From: Chrysaora quinquecirrha
Taxonomy: Eukaryota; Cnidaria; Scyphozoa; Semaeostomeae; Pelagiidae
Assembly: GCA_014526335.1 (NCBI GenBank)
Contig: JACTAT010000276.1
Coordinates: 372,001-436,000 of the forward strand
Direction: 5' to 3'
DNA length: 64,000 nt
The first letter of the stretch is position 1. Each line of letters opens with the position of its first letter. A model generated the notes under the pieces. The model was not told the DNA's origin. It saw only the letters and a program-made list of their open reading frames with translations, and did not search any database. Made by a program: the position numbers and the translations under genes. Below are positions 25,701 through 40,700 of this stretch, one piece after another.

Positions 25701-28700
25701 CTATCTCGAACTCGCAAAGGACCGGTTAATTTTTTCGAGAGAGAGAAAGTTTGAGATCGAGCAGAAATCCTTCCGAAAAGGACGGAAATGAAAGAAAAGT
25801 GAGAAGGGACTGATGAGTGCGTCCTCTTTGTGACAATAACCAATCTTTGATTTTGATGACGTTAATGTAGTAAACAGTTTTTCTCCGTTTTCAACCTAGG
25901 TCGAAATCGAGTCTTTGCGTATCCTAAAATTTCTAGAAGCCTCTTTAGTTATTAGTTTTTCTAGTTTTCGGATGATTTCGCATTTTCAACCATTGATGTT
26001 TTCGCAAGGTTTCTTTTTATCGATATTTTGTTCATCTGGCACGCCAAAAACACTCCCTACCCGATTTTCACTCTTTTAACAATGAAGGTCGGAACGGTTG
26101 ATATTGGGAGAGAAACATCTACATGGGACGGGAATCTTGTTCAAAATAGAGAAAAATGCGAGGCAGAGAAGTTCGAGATAAGGAGGAGAAATTAGGTGGA
26201 AGTCACCGGAAATAGACCAAATCGGCAAACGTTGTTTACACCCATTTCGGGTCACATGGTCATACCATTTAGGCACCATTGCATTGTTGTCAAGTTCAGA
26301 GCTCGAACGCTTTTCATGGCACAAAATTTAAAATTTAATTAAAAGGAAAAGCTCCTCAAGAGTATGGCCATGTGACCTCAAATGGGTATAAACAACGTTA
26401 GCCAATTTTGTCTATGCCCAACAGACTAACAGTTCAGGTCGAGATAGAGGGTAATCAAGATAAAGAGAGTTGAGTGTAATAAAAATGGCTTCATGTAATT
26501 TACCTGATCATCAGACTGCGGTACTACAGGAGACAGGCATTGCTGTAGAAGATCATATTGTTGATCATTCATTCCAGTCCATAACCTAAGACATTGAAAT
26601 AAAGGTTAAATTCAAGCAAGATATAGGAGTCAATAAATGAGAGAAGGAATAGACAGGTAGTGAAAGTATAGGTAGAACTAGTTGTAAACACAGTCAGCGG
26701 AGGGCAGCTCCAATGCAGAAGTAGGCAAGACAACACCAGTAACAGGAAGTGCCATAGGTAATGGTGAACGTTGCTGCATCTATCTTAAGCTACAAATGCT
26801 TTTTCTAGTTGCTGACAAAACTCGCTCCAGAAAATTTAGCCAAGGCAAGACTTTATTATATTGAAATTTTTTAGTCTGTTCTCTGTTCCTCGTCGCTTTA
26901 CGATGTTTCTTAAAAATATTTATATTTCTTCGCCGTAAGCGTCAAGTCGATCCGTCGAACAGAGTTATTATAGTGGCGATTTCTTCACTCAAGACTTGAT
27001 TATCCTCCCATGTGTCTTCTCAGTTTATTCCCTGTACGTCTTACTTCTGCAGACTTTGCATTCATATTTCATTCTTTTCTTGTCGAAATTTCAGCTAGCC
27101 TCAAACTAATCGAGGGCCTATTCTTTTAGCACATTATAATGCCATTTCTGAAACTTGGAAAACGTATTTTTGTGGCATCTTTTTAAGAAATACAGAAGAT
27201 TGCAGAGGCTTCTAAATATTCGGTCTTTGAAACTGCGAGGCTGTGCAGACCTTGCAGCAGACCGTTCAGAGGTCGTTATCCTGCAATTTTCAATAGCCTG
27301 GGATTTGCAGAATTCAAATTTTGAAAAACCTGACGAAGACGGCCCTAAAGGCTGTATAGAATGCATGTTTGTGAAAAGAGAAAATCAAATTCGCAGTGTC
27401 TGCGTAGATTAAAAGCATAAAAGCAAGCAAGGACAGCAACGGGCAATAAAACAGAAAATTTGAATGTAAGATAAAGGTTCGACTGTAACATAAAATTCTA
27501 TCAATACTATGGGAAAGCGTTTGGGACTGTAGATTAGTGGCCATTATAGGGAGGTTTGCCTTATGAAAATCGCAGATAAATAGGAAAAAATTATTTTCTT
27601 GAAGCTTGAGCCTGGCATTATTCTTAAATAATTCTTAAATTTCAGCGATTTCGAGTCTCAATATTCTTATAGACTGTATTCTTATAAAAAAAGTATGTAA
27701 TAAATATATCACCTCACCTGATAAGAAGATTGATAAGTTTTGTTCCACATGAAAGTGCATTGCCACATTGAATGCATTGTCGTTGTACATCTTCAGCTGC
27801 TTCTCCCAATGCTAGTAACTACACAAACGAAATAAATGCATGTGGCAATAAAAACAGTAAATAAGTCTGTAAGTTGTACAAAAGTTCAGGAAACGCAAGC
27901 TGAATTTTTATTATGTTTTGAACACCAATCAGCTTGCGGGATACAGTGGGAAGACCAACAGTATTAATTAAAGAGTATAAGTGACAAAACGTCTTTCTGT
28001 CTAAACAGAAACGGTTTTTTGGTTATCCAATAAATGAAACAAAGCTAGGGCTATGCCGATCGTTCGGAACCAATCTTCGCTGTAATTACCTGTACGATAT
28101 GCGTTATAAATGTGCTATCCTATGGCATAATCTCAATCCTTTTGAATGTATGGTTGAGCTTTCTTAGTGCTGAAAGCTAACCTAGGATCGGCAGCAGCGT
28201 TACACTGTTTAATTGCCTGCTTTTACTTGATTTTCAAATTGCAAGAAAACATTGCATATCCAAGACATTTCAAGGTAAACAGGGCATTTTTGACCGTAAT
28301 TTTGATCAAAACTTTCGAACTTCTTATCAGAAAAACAGAAAAATCAAAAGAACTGCGTACCTACCACACAAAAAGCAGGGCCGTTTGTGCACTCTTGTTC
28401 TGATTGGATGCACGGTACGCAGGTCACCCTTCTCAAAAATTACTTTGTCCGATTTCGTATCGTATTAATCTTAAACAGCATTTGAAATACATTTTGTTTT
28501 TAAGAAAGTGGTTTATGAGAAAGTAGTGCTCAACATCTTAAAAACTTAAGAAAGTTCAATACTGGGTTCTTGAAACTTAAGAAAGTTCTGTTTCATACTT
28601 TCACTCCTAATGTTCTGTATGTTATTTTCGCTCTTCTGTTCAGTCGCTCATCTTGCTATTAAACGAGTCTAATGATTATTTTCTTTGAAAAACGTGGTAT

Positions 28701-31700
28701 TTGTGCAACGTATACAGTGCCTTAAACTGTGCATTCTTAGAAATACTGCATTCCAAAAATTTTTGCTAAGAAAGTCACAAGAAAGTTTTGGTACTGAAAT
28801 GAAAACATGAATTATCTAAGAAAGTTTCAAAACTTGCCCAAAAAACTTTCTTATGAAATAAAAAACGTGTATTTCAGAAACAATTTACCTGTCTATATGT
28901 GCCTTCAAGTAATACATCAAGATTAGCCAAAGCTGCAGGGTTTTATCTTTGAATCTTGTAAGTAGGCGACGTTGTATTACTCTGAATTGATGTGCACGCT
29001 GTGCTAAAAGATCTTTGAAACGCAGTCTGTTCTGTCTTTGCTGCAAAATAGATAGATTTTTATTTGAAAAGTATCTCAAAGCCTCTTTACAAGCAACCTC
29101 TAAAACTTCAATAAAAACTCCGTATTTTTGCATTATGACAAAAAACCAACGTAAAGATACTATATTTTCATATAACAAAGTTAAATAGTTATTAGTAGTT
29201 AATTTGTTTCCAGATATTAGATCCTTACAGTGGAGGGTGTACAGTGGAAGATATACAGTATAGTGGAGGGATATCACTGAACATCCTCAACTTTACTGAT
29301 GATATCCCTCTACTGTACTGAACATCCCTCAACGTATTGCACACACTACACTGTACTGCACAGACGTTACCCGTGTTGGGGATTAATTGTGGTTAACGGT
29401 CTTTTTTGGCCGCAACTTGATAAAAAAATTTCGAATTGTTTAAATTGAGTACGTGGCACATCGTTCGAAAGTATGATGCAGAAATCAGAGCTTGGCATTT
29501 GAAAGAATTAGAAATTTTTTTATGATATAAAATTCTAGCTTTACAAACTTACTTCAAAATGAAAGTCAATCAATTGGAAATACTCATTCAGTGGCAAAGG
29601 CCCAACAAAACTTGGTTTAAAAGTAGTGCCCTCCTGAAATGGAATGAAAGAGTTAGTACACAATAGATGAAAGATCGATCCAGGATCGATCAGTTCTTAT
29701 CCACGATTAACTAAGGCCCTGTAAGCAATTGATCAGGGATCGATTTAAGACTAAAAGAGATTGGATGCATCCATATGAATGAAGTTTTCAGCTTTTTAAA
29801 TCTGAAATACCAATGCGAAGTTTCTATTTTTTCCTTTTTTTCCGAAAATGACAAATAAGCCAGTGAAACGAAAATTGTTCGAAAAATACTGTATAGCAGA
29901 AGATAATTGCTTATATTTTGATAAGCAATAAACAATAAGAAATTCTGGTCAGCGTGGCGCAGTGGTTAGCGTGCATGACTCATAACGAAAGTGTTGTGAA
30001 TTCGAGCAACATAACAACCTTGTGCAAATTGTTAACACGAACATGAGCCTTGTTGTTGTTGTTACTTTTTTTGAGTGGGCTGTTATTTCTAGCTTTTTCA
30101 GCTAATTTAGGCCTACTATGCATGCCGCATCCAGGCATGGGACCCCTAGTTTAACGTCCCTTCGGAAGGACGGCAGAGTAGTGAGTTGTTTAGTCATAAA
30201 CCTGGAAAGTCATCCATCCAGATGCTGACCTCACACGAAAAAGCTTAACTTCATCTGTCTAACGAGAACTGAATGAGAAGCTTGACCACCAACTCCACAC
30301 CCTCTCTCTACCCAGGTGTATAAATGGTTGCCTGGTCGATAATTGTGAGCGCCGTACGTGGCTGCACCCTGTAATATGCTAATGTATCCAGACGCGGAGG
30401 TAAAATGTAAAGTCCGCTGATTAGTCAATTCTCTAAGAAATAATACTATAAAATTACACCTTCAAATTACAATTCAAATTTTATTCTCTCGTCTTTTTGG
30501 TCTCGAATTGAAAAATATCAGTGAATACAACAGAACTTTGGAGGTTGAGTGATGCCCAAAGGATGCGTGACTGTATGTTTCTTGCGCGAAAATTTGAGAC
30601 GCGAAAAATTTGATGGCATTAAGGTAATTTAAGCACTGATAAATTTCGCGAGGTCTTCTGCGCTAACAGAATGTAATTGTGTAGTCTTTGAATCGAAAGA
30701 TAAGCCATCAGTCAGTTTTCAATTAGAAAATATCAAAATATATCATACCTTCCTTTTGAGAAAGAATGCCTTTAAACGTTTGATATGTTCATTAAGAACT
30801 AGCCACATGCCTTCGAATAAGTCACATTGCAATCTGTAGCGATCTTAAAAAGGAAGTAAAACGATAACAGAAAAGATTGGCAAAAAACGAATGAAACATA
30901 AAACAGGCTTAGAAGGCATGCTAATGCTTGCTATCCAAAGAGCCTAATGTCAGAAATAGGACGATGAAATAGGTTTAATGCAATGGATATTTATGCTGAA
31001 TTGCAAGAAAGAGCGAAATCATCTCTGGACCTGCTTAGAAACCTTTTTCGTCTGACACTTCTCAGTCTATAAACGTTACAAACAAACCAAAACAATTGAT
31101 TAAGGCGGACTGTTTAAATGTGACATTAATTCCGCCATAGTCAATTGTTTCGGTCTCTTTCTGACGTTTATACTCTGAAGATTGTGAGAGAAAGCTCTAA
31201 AGTATCTCCAGAGATGTTTCCTTTTTCTCGCAAGTCGCAAGTTTGAAATTTTGACCACTCAAAAAAAATAAAATTAAAAACCAGAATATAAGACCATGCA
31301 GCTGAAACTCGGTAACTCTAGGATGGGAGAAGAATAGCACTCTTTCCGGATTACACTCTTTTTTATAAGAGACAGGAAATTTTGATCGAGGCTGGCTGTT
31401 CTTAAATCTTTGCCTTTTTTGGGCTTGAAATGTTCTTAATTCCTCGGTTACTTAGACAGTAATATTTTTCACTGAATGGTCTGGACTGGTACTAGGTTAG
31501 TGAAAAAATGCAGCATGCTTGTCTGTTTCTTTGTTCGCTTGCTTTTTACATTCAGTCTGATTGTCTTACTTTCATATTAAGCTGATATTCTTAGGGCTTA
31601 TGAAAAGGCCAACCCAAGCTTGTTCTAATTTGTTCTTAAAATCTGGGCAAAATCCTGTCTCCTGATCTTTTAAAATTGTTCTTATAAAAAAAAGAGTGCA

Positions 31701-34700
31701 ATGATATCACAGTCATTCAAAGGACTTTCTAAGGGAGAGTGTGATTGCTACCAATTCTGAAAACGGAAGACATGGCAGAGTTTGAATCTGTTTCTGATTT
31801 GTGCCGAGCAACAGTTAGATTTAACAGGCTTAAAGGGCCTTCTAAAACTTTTACTACGATCACAGGAAGCCCTATCTGAAAGAAGGTACACACATGATAA
31901 AGCATTAAATGGCACTGTATTGGCGTCACTCTATTATGAGCATTTAAGTGAACTGCATCGACTTTGCATAGTTTATATATAAAGATAAAGACTGTAACAT
32001 ATTTCAAACGAATCAGTAGCAATTGTTTTTATTTTCACCCATATCGGATGAATAAATGTTTAAAACATGCAACACATCAAAATGTTTCTTATGCATCAGC
32101 TGATAATCTTAGATAATTTCTTATTTGATATTCAAAACTAACTATAGAAAATTTTCTGGTTGAAAATATTTTGTCTTCTGTTTAAGCCCACCTTGTTTAT
32201 CTTTCTCGGTATGGCCGAGGCCTTCTTTTTAAGCCGACATTTTAAAAACTGAACGCGACGCGACATCCAGCATTCGATCAACCACAAATAGTCAAATCAA
32301 TTCACTTCAATTCTCGTTATGTGACGCCAATACAATTCAATTTAGTGCTTTATCATGACACGTTATTTTAATTAAGAGCTTCCTGTGAAAACTTGTGTAA
32401 TTTGACTATTGAATTGAATTTCAAGGCACAGAAACAAAAATGATTTGGCGTTCAGAAATTCAACACAATAGCCAAACAACACGGCTCGTTTATCAAGTCC
32501 ACTTCCTATGCTTCAAAAGCAGAAGGTTTCATTCGGAACGAATTAAAACAAACCCGAAATCCAGCCTGCTAAACCTTTCTAGCCATTTCTAATATTTTGC
32601 ATTTTGTTAGCAAATCAAATACAGCCTTTCTTAAATGTTATGGTGGATAATAATACCTCTCGTCTTACTGCAGAGAAATAAAAGGTCAAAAGAATGTTCC
32701 TCTTACTTGAAGTTTTCGACGAAAGCAAAGTGACAACAGGGCCTCTGTAATACTGCAACCCAAGCGCTGCTGTAGGAATGACTGCATCATTCACCATTTC
32801 TGTGCACAAAAATAAATTTCGTTAGAAAAGTGCATCTAAAATGATTTATGCATTGATAAATAGCAACCCTAGATGATTAAGGATTTGGAGTTAGCAAAAG
32901 TGATATCTCTAAAAAAGACAAAAATATCTGTAGTCTTTGATGATAGCTATTAGTTAGTTATTAAGAAACAATATTTTCAATAAAGATAGCTTATTAACAA
33001 GTAAAAGGATTTTTCAGTAATCACGCTAGCGAATCTATACGCACTACTGTGGTAGTGTATTTTGCGTACTGTGGTGGGGTTTTTTTGCGTACTGTGGTGG
33101 GTTATTATGCTTGATGTGGTGGGTTATTATGCTTTTTGTGGTGGGGTTTTTTGAGTACTGTGGTGGATAAGCACTACTGTGTATAGGCAGAAAAGTGAAT
33201 ATTTTGTGATTAGGTTCTAAATATGGGTACTGCGTGGTAACATTACTTATCAAATTGCAACAAATTTGTGTCGTGATGTAGAGTATTAAATTTTCGCATT
33301 GAAAAAAATCAATTTCATACGTCCAAGATCGTTTTAATTCTACATTTGATTCTTTGGTAGTGGGGATACAGATAGGCTTAAGGTCGGGGTTGATTAGAGA
33401 AAATACGGTGTCTTGGGAAATCTCATCACTTTGGATGATGATTCTAATCAGAAGGTGCCACTGTTAATAGTAAATACACCTGCTTGGTCTTAACATTAGC
33501 AATTGGGTTTATATATTCGTACTTTACCTGGATAAAGTTCAGAAAGACTAACTGGGTCTTTATTGGTATCCAAAGTAAGCTAAAAAAGGGAATGGCAAGT
33601 ATTAAATCAGCATCTAAATCTTTTTACTCATTTGCATACACAATCTATATCAAGCATTTTGCTGTCTTATATATATATCAGGTGGGCGAAAAAAGTAACC
33701 CCCCCCCCGAACTACATAATAAACACAAATCTGTCCTACAGGGGAATCTTACCAAAATTAAACCACGTAAGCTTCAACCTAATAGAAATCCCTCGTAGAA
33801 AAATGTAAACCCTGTCTGCTCTTTAGTCGGAGTAATCTAAACTCAAAAATCTGTAATCATACTTGCAGGTGTACCAGGTAACAAGGTACAAATGAAAGGA
33901 CAATACATTTTTAACTAGAAAATATATTGTCTGAATGTTCTCCGTTCTGTTGCATGAATGTGTCAAGCCTTCGCTTCGGCAAGGACTCCACGCTCAGTCG
34001 TGTCACGCAAAGACTAGGCACGGATGTTCCTTTCAGACACCTTGGCCAGCCCTTCGCAGTTAATCATTAGCAACCATACCGAGCTGTCCAACAAATTCAA
34101 ACCAGGGCTATTTTCGGGCCGCTGGTCTTTCGCAATTAACAAGTCAGGATAATTTTCTTTTTTATCATTTTCCTTGAGAGAGCGTGCTGATACAGTAACT
34201 TTTCTGGTTTCGTTACAACCTTATTTGTAACTATTTGTCATGAATGGCGAACACATAGGATAGATTTTTCCACAAGTGGCATACCACAATCGATGGGATT
34301 CGAACCAGGATTGCACGATCAGAGAGCCAAAGACGTTTCCACTGAGCTATAGAGCTCAATGAAATCGCCGAGTAACTCTCCAAGTCATACAGCCCAAGGC
34401 TCTCTTCCTGTTTGACTTTTGTGTTTCGGCTATGTTGAGTCTTCTTCAGCACAATACATATTTGTATTTATTTGTCATGAATAGCGAACACATAGGATAG
34501 ATTTTTCCACAAGTGGCATACCATAATCGATGGGATTCGAATCAGGACCGCACGATCAGAGAGCCAACATTATTTGTAACTACATATTTTTGAATTTGGA
34601 TTACTCTGAGAAAAAAAGCGGTTACGGGTTTTATCTTTCTACAAGAGATAAAATATCTGATTAAAGTTTGGTAAGATTTTGCAGCAGGAAAGATATTATA

Positions 34701-37700
34701 TTAGATACTTAGTTTTGGGGGGGGGGTACTTTTTTGGCCCGCCCGATATATGTAAGAATCAAGCAGTTGAATAATTTTTGAGTTGTACAAAACGTCAACA
34801 TTGGGAGAACTAGCGGGAACATCTTTGGACAAAGTTTTGTTCGAAAACAATCCTCGCTGTCATTTCTTCAAAATCAAGGTGATCCAATAAATGTTGACCT
34901 GTGGCAGAATCTCGCTTAAGGGTTGGTTGTTGCTTCGTGTTGAAGGGTGGTGGCTCTCTTTGTCAAAAATTTTGTTGGCGAATGTTGGTTAAAACATGTA
35001 ATCAAGCGGTTTTAAAACATTTATTGAATTTCACTTTACCTTGCATTCTGCTTGCTTTATTGGAGCACAACCACGGCAGACAAGCGAAAGTGGTAAATCA
35101 AAACTACACTGGGCAACTCTTGGAGCCTCTGAAAAATAAAGCAATGATTATCTTTTGAAATACCCGATTATAAGCTAGAGGAAATGAAAAGAAAAAGGGC
35201 TGTGAATGATTTTATTACACAAAACGAACCCCTAAATCGTTTGATTTATTTTTTTCAATTATACTGCAAAATGTCTTCGATAACTTTCTCCAACATAAGT
35301 AATCTAAGAACGCAGCGATAAACTAGTAGCGTTTACGAAAATTTTCTTAAAACAGCCAGTCACTCTCTTCATAAACAGCAACAACAACCTTAAGCAATAA
35401 CAACAACAACGATTTACATAAAGAAATTGAATTGGATGGCCAAATGCTAAAAGTTGTTCTCACTGGTTGTAGTTCTCAGCGACCTATCTATCAGATTAGA
35501 CCGAGGAGAAAAAACTGCGACTCGTGTAATAAGTCTAGACAAAGTGAAGGTAGCCATCCTCGGAGGTAGCAAACAAGTCTTACAGATAAGAGCATTTGTC
35601 ACTTTGAAATGAACCTTAAAGTCGATTTAGAATCGACAAACTGAACATATGGACTTCAAGAAACGATCAATACCTGAGTTAGTGAAGAACGTTGCTGTTG
35701 CAGTTCCAGTCAAAGATGAAGGGATCGCACCTCCCAGTGTGAAGAATGAAACAGGGAATTCCATCGAAGGCGAACGGTCTCCTGTGAATACAAAAAACGA
35801 TAGCTATGCAGATATTGAGTGTGTTTTAACAGTTAAGCCTCAGCGAAACGACTAGATTCTTCTCTCGGCCTTATATTTCATACTTATCTTCAAAAAATAT
35901 AGTTAAGTATAGATTGGTTGGCAAACCACTCTATATTTTACTAAACAACAATCGACTTTTCAAGTTTCATCGTGGTTTTTGCGAAAATTTCGTCTCTGTG
36001 ATACAGCAATATTCTTTATTTATTTTCCAGTCATTTTCTTTTCTTCAAATAGTTTATGTCCGACTTTGAGAGAAGTCCTGAAATTTTTCAGCGAGCTTCT
36101 TTGTATATAGCATTCATGTAAATCGAGGAGGTTGCCTAGGTTCATCGACATGACTTTATTTATTTCAGCATCATCAGTGATATCATTCGGAAATTTGCAA
36201 TATTTTTTAAGGTTGCGACACAGAGTGAATGATTTTGTAACGTGAATTCCTTCGCCTCCGCAGTTTTCGTTTGTGCTGTTCCTAGAGGGGTGTCCTCTAA
36301 CGCCATTTCTGAAGTACGCATGCACAGGCTATACAAAAGTCGAGAAACCGGCTGAACGACTATATAAGCGCTATTAAATTTGAAAAACCACTAGATTTTT
36401 ATAGTAGGTTGAAAATACTATACATGGAAAATATCTGTTATACAGCGCCATAAAAAGTAGATTTTGCACTAGATATTTTGCAGAACGAAAAGTGGAGAAA
36501 GGAATCTTTTCGTTTGGCCGTTCTTGAGGAATCCAAGGACGAAGGAATCACTCTCGTGTGCGCAAAGAATCTTAGCTGAGAACTGAGATTGTGTACCCAT
36601 TTAGGGATGTTTGTTGAGTAAATAATTTTGATGAAATGGTCAGATATCAATTCTGAATGACTGCCAGTATATGTTAATAATCTGCAAGCGTCACAGCAGC
36701 GAATCCAATCGCCGAAATGAATTGGGGTATAATCGTCAGTATTGCGGAGATCAGATTTGAGGAGTTGAAATCTGGTTTATTGCTTATATCGAAAGCATGA
36801 CGTAGAGTCCGTTTAAGAAGACCATTCCTCTTGACAGCAAATCAGCTGCAAAGGCAAGACCAAATTATCAAGCTTTTGGATGCCAAGTCCAGTATTTTCA
36901 TCTGAACGTAACTATTTATATGAATAATTTCACCAGCCGCCCCATTCTCAAATGCCAGACGCGTTTCGCTCTTATTGGAGCTCATCAGTGACATGTGTGA
37001 GAATCGAACCGAAGTTTCTTGCGTGAGAAGCACAAGTGCTAATCACACGACCACTGGAGCTGGGCTGACTGGTGAGTGACTGCGTGAGTTTTAGACTCGT
37101 ATCACACGAGTACCGAAGTCTTGCATATTAGCTTACATAATTATTCATATAGGCCGAATACGAATTTGTGATCATGCGTTATGAGCCCAACTGCATGCGT
37201 TTCGTTACCTTAGGCCAGGTACCATCCTTACATAGTAACTATTTATATATAGGGATATTGCATTCTTCTTTTCAGTCGTAATAAACTCACAAATGCTACC
37301 TTACACAAGTTTACCCTTCAGCGAGATTAAATCTTTCTAATACAAAGCAAAGCAAACATTTATCTGTGAGTGAGAGATCTCAGCTGATAATGTCTAAAAT
37401 GTAGCATTAGTAATAACAAAGAAAAACATGGGCTTTGAGAGGAAGGTTTAATATACTGTACATACCTAAGATGGGGATGTTAATCGTAGGTTTATTGCAC
37501 GTTATTGGAAATTCTGTGCTAAAATCCAGTTGAATATTTTCGATTGGCTGAGAGCCTTGGAGGGTTAGTTTGATCTATAAAAGAAAAGGCAAAATTAAAA
37601 AAATGATCTACAAAATAAACATTTTACCATAAACCAGACTGAACTTTCACTACATATAGCAACTTTCTTCAATACATCTTCTATTCTATGAAATGAAGCT

Positions 37701-40700
37701 CTCCATGTTCGATTACCACATCCATGGGTGACATTATATGTTCTAAAACGCATAAATCTGGGTCTCCACCATCGACTGAGAGCCCATCAATTTCCCCCCT
37801 TAAACGTAAGCGGTCAATATCTGCAAAATCTCAATAATTATATCATTCTATGAATGGGCAGTATATTTCTACAAACGGTCTTGCAGATCAAGTACACTCT
37901 TTTTTTTCTATAAGAACAATTTTATAAGAACACGAGCCTGGATTTTGCCCAGATTTTAAGAACAAATTAAGAACAAGCTTAGGCTGACCTTTTTTTCAAA
38001 AGCCCTAAGAATATCAGCTAAATATGTAAGTAAGCCAGTCAGACTGAACGAAAAAAAGCAAGCAAACAAAGAAATAGATAAGAATGCTGCATTTTCACCC
38101 GAACCTAGCACCATCCGCACTTCCCAAGACATTTATTGAAAAATATAGATATCTCAGTAGCCAAGGAATTAAGAGCAGATTAAGAACATTTCAGGCTCAA
38201 AAACGGCAAAAATTTAAGAACAGCCAGCCTCAATCAAAATTTCCTGGCTCTTATATAAAAAAAGAGTGTAATTTCAATATCCTTATAGATTTTAAATAAA
38301 AGAAACCCATCTTTGTACCACGGGATCTCACCGACGGCTTCTGATCGATGAAAAAGTTCAACTCATGATATGACACGGTATGATATCAAATTTAACACAA
38401 TTCCACTTACATGGCTTTTTGTTGTGCTTTTAATGGAAAAATTTACAAATTTACAAAACCGGTAAAAACCAAATCAAAATAGATAAATAAATACAATATA
38501 AACCTAAATAAGATATGATGAGTTTATGTCAATTCAAAATAAAGTGTTATTGTTAAAAGATACTGTAATGTGGTTGTAAATAGCAGCTTTATATTTGTGG
38601 TAATTTCTCTCGTGTCAATATTTTTGGATAATTTTTTGTAGTCATATGAACCTTGCTGGGAGTCCCAGGTCAGTGTTTATGCAAATTGCACATATACCCT
38701 ACCTCTCAATGAATCGATAACATTCGTTTAAGTGGAAACCCAGCTTAACGTAAAATTTGCACTCCTGACCCGTTATGTTTTCCATGACTGCCTGACCCCG
38801 GATCACAGGTATTTTTCTTATTCATATCTTATTTATTTTGCGAAAGAATAAGATCAATACTTAAAACATCTCTTACAGTAACAGTTATGGATGGTAAAAC
38901 TTCATCATCTTCTCGTTCGATTTCTTCAGCTTGCTAAAAGACATAAAGAATAGATCTTATATACTGCTTCGATTCCTTATAATAAGTGAAGCTAGAAGTT
39001 TTCATGTATCTCTTCATGAACCATTGTTTTTACCTCTATGCAGCTCAATAGCTACTTTTTCACAAAACATAGCTAACCTGCCAGACACTTCTCCCTGAGG
39101 CATCTTCCCATTTCGCATTATTTTTATAAGGAAGTTCGGCTCAGGCTCAGTACTGAAAATTCCCTAACTGACGGACAAATTTGAGTACTCAGACTACTTT
39201 TTTCTTTAAAATAAACCTAGAGATAAGGAAACCTAGGAACATAAAGGTGTCAAAAGACGAGTAGAAATGAATACTAATTGAAAACCATTGACAATAAGCA
39301 TTGCTTGCTCTTTTCATACATGTAAAGGATCAGCTTAATAAGACATTTTTAATAATCATTTATAATAATCATAATAATAATCATTTTTAATAAATTCAGA
39401 TTCCTTAACTAGTCTCTGGTCCAGTACTGGCGTTTTTGCCTATCCGAGTGCTACCTTCATTATAAAGCACTTCATTATAAAAAAATATGTGTTTTTTTCG
39501 ATAACTTAAATGCCTCCTTGTAATAAACGCATAGAACGTTTCTTGGAGGTAATACGAGGTTTTTTTAAAGAAGGAAACATCTTTTATAGTTGATATATGA
39601 TATGATATATATATTTTTTAATCATTAGTTATAGTTAATAGTGATATACACTACTGTAATTCATACTACTATTAAGCCACCATAGGAATTGCATGTGTGA
39701 AAGGGGCACTCGCATTTATTTGCGACGAACCAGGTTTTGATCATATTTCTTAATTATTTAGGCTCTGTTTATATGGAGAAAATAGCCTCGGCTACCTGAG
39801 GCTATTTCTTGGTGAGGCTATTTTCAGCTCCTGTTTATATGAAGGAAAAATAACCTCGGCTTGCTGAGGCTATTTTAATTTGGCGCCAAATTTGACAATT
39901 TTCGCGCATAGCGTGGCGGGATTTCAAAATCAAAATGGCTGCTCACAATAAGAAAAGACAATTGTCGATTCTATTAATTAATTGTTCCTCGTTATTCAAT
40001 GCATATTTTAAGAAATTTTCAGTGGTGGGCCAAAGGTGACATGGGGCCCAATAAATTCTTATAATTTTTGTTCACTGCCAGCCCGGAGAAAATCAACAGA
40101 GATGAGATTCTAATTTTCAATATCCAAGCCCTATCGGAAGCTCATTCATGAAGTCCAATTACTTTACACTCCAGCTTTTTCAATAAATAGAATAGAGAGA
40201 AATAAATTGAGCAAAAAATTTTGTACATTCCTTGCATATAGCATGTAAAACAACTGTATCACAGGGGCGTAAGAGGGTATTGAAAAGTGGGGGGCACATG
40301 AAAAAAGGGGCACTAAAGTGAGTAGGTGCGCCGAAGGCGGACCCTCCTAGGGGGGTTCGGGGGCATGCTCCCCCGGAAAATTTTGAATATAGAAGCAGCT
40401 ACTTTGGCTCTCGTAGCCTCTTTCGGACTAAAATTCTTAATTATATAAACATATTTTCCAAGGCAGTTGGTGGTCCTACTTAGCCTTTCAAGGTGTAATT
40501 TCGATGAAGCTTTTGATGTATTGCAACAACAAATCAATTCAATCAATTTACTTTTCTTATGTTTGCAATACAATTTTTTAGTAAAAATAAAACGTGTTTC
40601 AGTTTTATTTTATCAAAACAACTCCAGGTCATTTACTAGATTGGGCAAAGGGCCCAAACAGTGGTGGGCCAATTTGGCAAAAATTGTCGCCAGTGGTGGG

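Larger units (their letters stand above)
33679..34745. mobile_element. Mariner-like element carrying two SINE fragments
   Basis: The left end CAGGTGGGCGAAAAAAGTA followed by a C run, and the reverse complement of the right end CGGGCGGGCCAAAAAAGTA followed by a C run, form terminal inverted repeats. Both ends abut AT/TA-rich target sequence. Inside are a minus-strand transposase relic (34000-34150) and two SINE copies. Confidence 0.85.

Noticed and set aside
29946..30010. A functional tRNA gene with a CAT anticodon
   Set aside because: The B box is degraded, the arms do not pair well, and the sequence continues into a SINE body.
34260..34350. A functional tRNA gene on the minus strand
   Set aside because: The B box is good, but the acceptor and anticodon arms do not form, and the same head with tail is repeated 235 bp away as a SINE.
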